Shown: positions 5,846 to 7,611 of the stretch, piece by piece
How the letters are laid out: each line of letters begins with the position of its first letter
Numbering within the stretch: the stretch's first letter is position 1
Assembly (NCBI GenBank): GCA_016202555.1
Contig: JACQOL010000081.1
Location: forward strand, 1 to 7,611
Reading direction: 5' to 3'
Length of the DNA stretch: 7,611 bases
Source of the DNA: Chloroflexota bacterium
Lineage (GTDB): Bacteria; Chloroflexota; Dehalococcoidia; Dehalococcoidales; UBA2162
Notes under the pieces: model-generated
Told to the model about the DNA's origin: nothing
The model's database searches: none
Seen by the model: only the letters and a program-made list of their open reading frames with translations
Translations under genes and position numbers: made by a program

Positions 5846-7611
5846 ATGCATCACGGTGGTAGCAATCCTGGGGGGCGTGGGCATGGTGGTTCATCCAGGG
5901 GAACTCGGCTTAATAGCTCCCCTGATGCCGAATGGGATGATGATGTCTTAGGCAGAGCGTATGACCGCAGGGTCATGAAGCGGCTGTTCAAATATGTTGT
6001 CCCGGTCAAAGGCTGGCTGGCTCTGGGAGCTAGCGGCATGTTACTTCATTCCTTAGCTGGTCTCGTTATGCCCTACCTGGTAGTAATTGCAACCGACCGC
6101 TTCATAGAAACCGGTAAGTTTGGGGGACTTGGTATTATTGCTATTGCCTATACCGGTGTGGCGCTACTGAGCTGGGTTGGGCACTATGTCGAAAGTCTAT
6201 ATCTGTCATACGCTGGTGAGATGATTCTCTTTAGACTGCGCACTGAGATGTTCGACCACCTGCATCGCCTCTCGCTGAAATTTTTTGACCATAATAAAGT
6301 GGGCAAACTGATGTCCCGTATACAGAATGATGTTACCCAGGTGCAGGAACTACTCACTGGCGACATTCTTAGTGTCATCACCAATATTCTGACGCTGGTG
6401 GGAATAGCTGTGGTTTTGGTGGTGATGAACCCTCGCCTGGCCCTGCTTACTTTCACCGTGGTGCCGGTCTTAGGTATACTGGTAGTTATCTGGCAACGGC
6501 ATGCTCGCCGTGCCCTTCTCAGAGTACGACAGGCGATTGCCGTTGTCAACGACCAGCTTCAAGAAGGTATCTCCGGAGTTCGCGTCGTCCAAAGCTTGTC
6601 TCGTGAAAAAGTAAATATCGGGCAATTCGATAGTGCTAATAAGGAGCATCTAACCGCCAATATAAATGTCGTCAAACTCCAAGCGGTGATGATGCCCACC
6701 GTTGAGATATTGACGGCAATCGCCTATGGCTTAGTTCTGGTCTTCGGTGGCTACCAAGTTCTGGATGGACAGATGACCCCCGGTGTTATCATCGGCTTTC
6801 TACTCTATATTCAGCGCTTCTTTAACCCGGTGCAAGAACTGGCAATGTACTATGTTGAACTACAACGAGCGATGGCTTCCGGAGCACGTATCTTTGAACT
6901 GCTCGATATTAAACCTGAAATTAAAGATAATTCCCGGGCAATAGAGATGCCTCCAATCAGAGGGGAGATTAAATTTTATCAGGTTAGCTTTAGCTATCAG
7001 CCTGGTAATGAGGTGCTTCATAATATCGATTTAACCATCAAACCGGGAGAGATAGTGGCGATAGTGGGGCGGACTGGGGCCGGTAAGAGTAGTCTGGCGA
7101 ACCTGATCGCTCGCTTCTACGAAGTAGATAAAGGGGAGTTAACGGTAGATGGCTATAATGTGGCTTCAGTAACCCAAGAATCATTGCGGCGTCAGATAGG
7201 TATTGTTCCCCAGGACCCGTTTCTCTTCTCTGGCAGCATCGAAGATAATATCCGATACGGATATCTTGAAGCGAGTCATCAAGCGGTTATTAATGCCACT
7301 AAAGCGGCTGGGGCTGATGACTTTATCACCCGCTTGGAGAGCGGTTACAACACGCCGGTAGGGGAAAGGGGAGGTAACCTTAGTGCCGGTCAGCGCCAGT
7401 TTATCTGCCTGGCACGGGCAATCCTATCTAATCCACCCGTCCTGATACTGGACGAAGCTACCTCCAGTGTGGATACCAATACGGAACGCCTGATGCAACA
7501 ATCACTAAACCAGATGGTTCAAGGACGGACCTGTCTCATCATTGCCCACCGACTATCGACGGTGATTAACGCTGACCGTATTATCGTGCTTGAGCAGGGT
7601 AGAATCGCCGA
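5846..7611 (+). CDS. ABC exporter half-transporter, partner subunit (TM288/MdlB/BmrD-like), 3' end outside window
   Basis: The frame is open for 588 codons to the right edge, lacking only the last few residues expected for the family. A His/Gly/Ser-rich hydrophilic leader (MHHGGSNPGGRGHGG, about 45 residues with the acidic WDDD that follows) precedes six predicted helices (about 57-80, 96-118, 174-194, 197-216, 283-303 and 311-325). The ATPase domain has A-loop Tyr384, Walker A GRTGAGKSS (408-416), Q-loop Gln456, signature LSAGQ (512-516), Walker B VLILDE with catalytic Glu537, D-loop SSVD (540-543) and His568. Glu537 is canonical, whereas the signature has Ala in place of the usual first Gly. 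This is the expected complement of the preceding subunit. The ATG follows the preceding stop codon after 2 bp. A heterodimeric multidrug- or lipid-type exporter is the best call; the substrate is unknown. Confidence 0.93.
   Translation, partial: MHHGGSNPGGRGHGGSSRGTRLNSSPDAEWDDDVLGRAYDRRVMKRLFKYVVPVKGWLALGASGMLLHSLAGLVMPYLVVIATDRFIETGKFGGLGIIAIAYTGVALLSWVGHYVESLYLSYAGEMILFRLRTEMFDHLHRLSLKFFDHNKVGKLMSRIQNDVTQVQELLTGDILSVITNILTLVGIAVVLVVMNPRLALLTFTVVPVLGILVVIWQRHARRALLRVRQAIAVVNDQLQEGISGVRVVQSLSREKVNIGQFDSANKEHLTANINVVKLQAVMMPTVEILTAIAYGLVLVFGGYQVLDGQMTPGVIIGFLLYIQRFFNPVQELAMYYVELQRAMASGARIFELLDIKPEIKDNSRAIEMPPIRGEIKFYQVSFSYQPGNEVLHNIDLTIKPGEIVAIVGRTGAGKSSLANLIARFYEVDKGELTVDGYNVASVTQESLRRQIGIVPQDPFLFSGSIEDNIRYGYLEASHQAVINATKAAGADDFITRLESGYNTPVGERGGNLSAGQRQFICLARAILSNPPVLILDEATSSVDTNTERLMQQSLNQMVQGRTCLIIAHRLSTVINADRIIVLEQGRIA

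Noticed and set aside
6184..6549. Open frame of 121 codons on the minus strand within the second ABC gene
   Set aside because: It is very rich in Arg, Thr and Ser, lies antisense to a conserved membrane domain and shows no recognisable motif.

Overview
This window of about 7.6 kb reads as ordinary bacterial chromosome: densely packed genes and roughly even base composition by eye. I see no insertion sequence, CRISPR array, tRNA, rRNA or phage gene. The style of the proteins fits Chloroflexota (Dehalococcoidia-like) best: a PilT-type ATPase next to a PAS histidine kinase, a stand-alone receiver and a small 'E-L-Y-R / L-N-N-L-F' coiled-coil protein, plus an ABC half-transporter with a His/Gly-rich N-terminus. 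That assignment comes from memory of similar proteins and is only moderately confident.

Layout. (1) Bases 3-218 hold the 3' end of a helical protein gene. Its C-terminus is changed by a perfect 25-bp tandem duplication (177-226). (2) pilT lies on the plus strand at 370-1446, behind a good sigma70-like promoter (298-326). (3) A leftward three-gene operon follows: a membrane PAS-PAS histidine kinase (3893-2232), a single-domain response regulator (2239-1838, overlapping the kinase gene by 8 bp) and a 120-residue coiled-coil protein (1809-1447). The last gene meets pilT tail to tail with directly abutting stop codons. (4) Bases 3894-4088 are a divergent control region with a promoter for each direction and a perfect 17-bp palindrome on the kinase -10 box. 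(5) Two rightward ABC half-transporter genes follow, 4089-5843 and 5846 to the window end. They are 2 bp apart and very probably form one heterodimeric exporter.

How the genes may work together. The kinase, receiver and coiled-coil protein form a signalling unit with no DNA-binding or enzymatic output domain, so its output is probably protein-protein. PilT, the retraction motor of type IV pili, is a plausible but unproven target. The upstream gene fragment shares a short L-N-N-L-F motif with the operon's coiled-coil protein, so pilT may be flanked by two relatives of one adaptor family. In the ABC pair, the first subunit has Asp instead of the catalytic Glu in Walker B, and the second has LSAGQ instead of LSGGQ. 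In the dimer both changes fall in the same ATP site, the pattern of asymmetric exporters such as TM287/288.

Nothing here amounts to a clearly undescribed system. The points most worth checking are the frameshifting duplication, the palindromic promoter, the cysteine-bearing PAS domain and the possible kinase-to-PilT connection.
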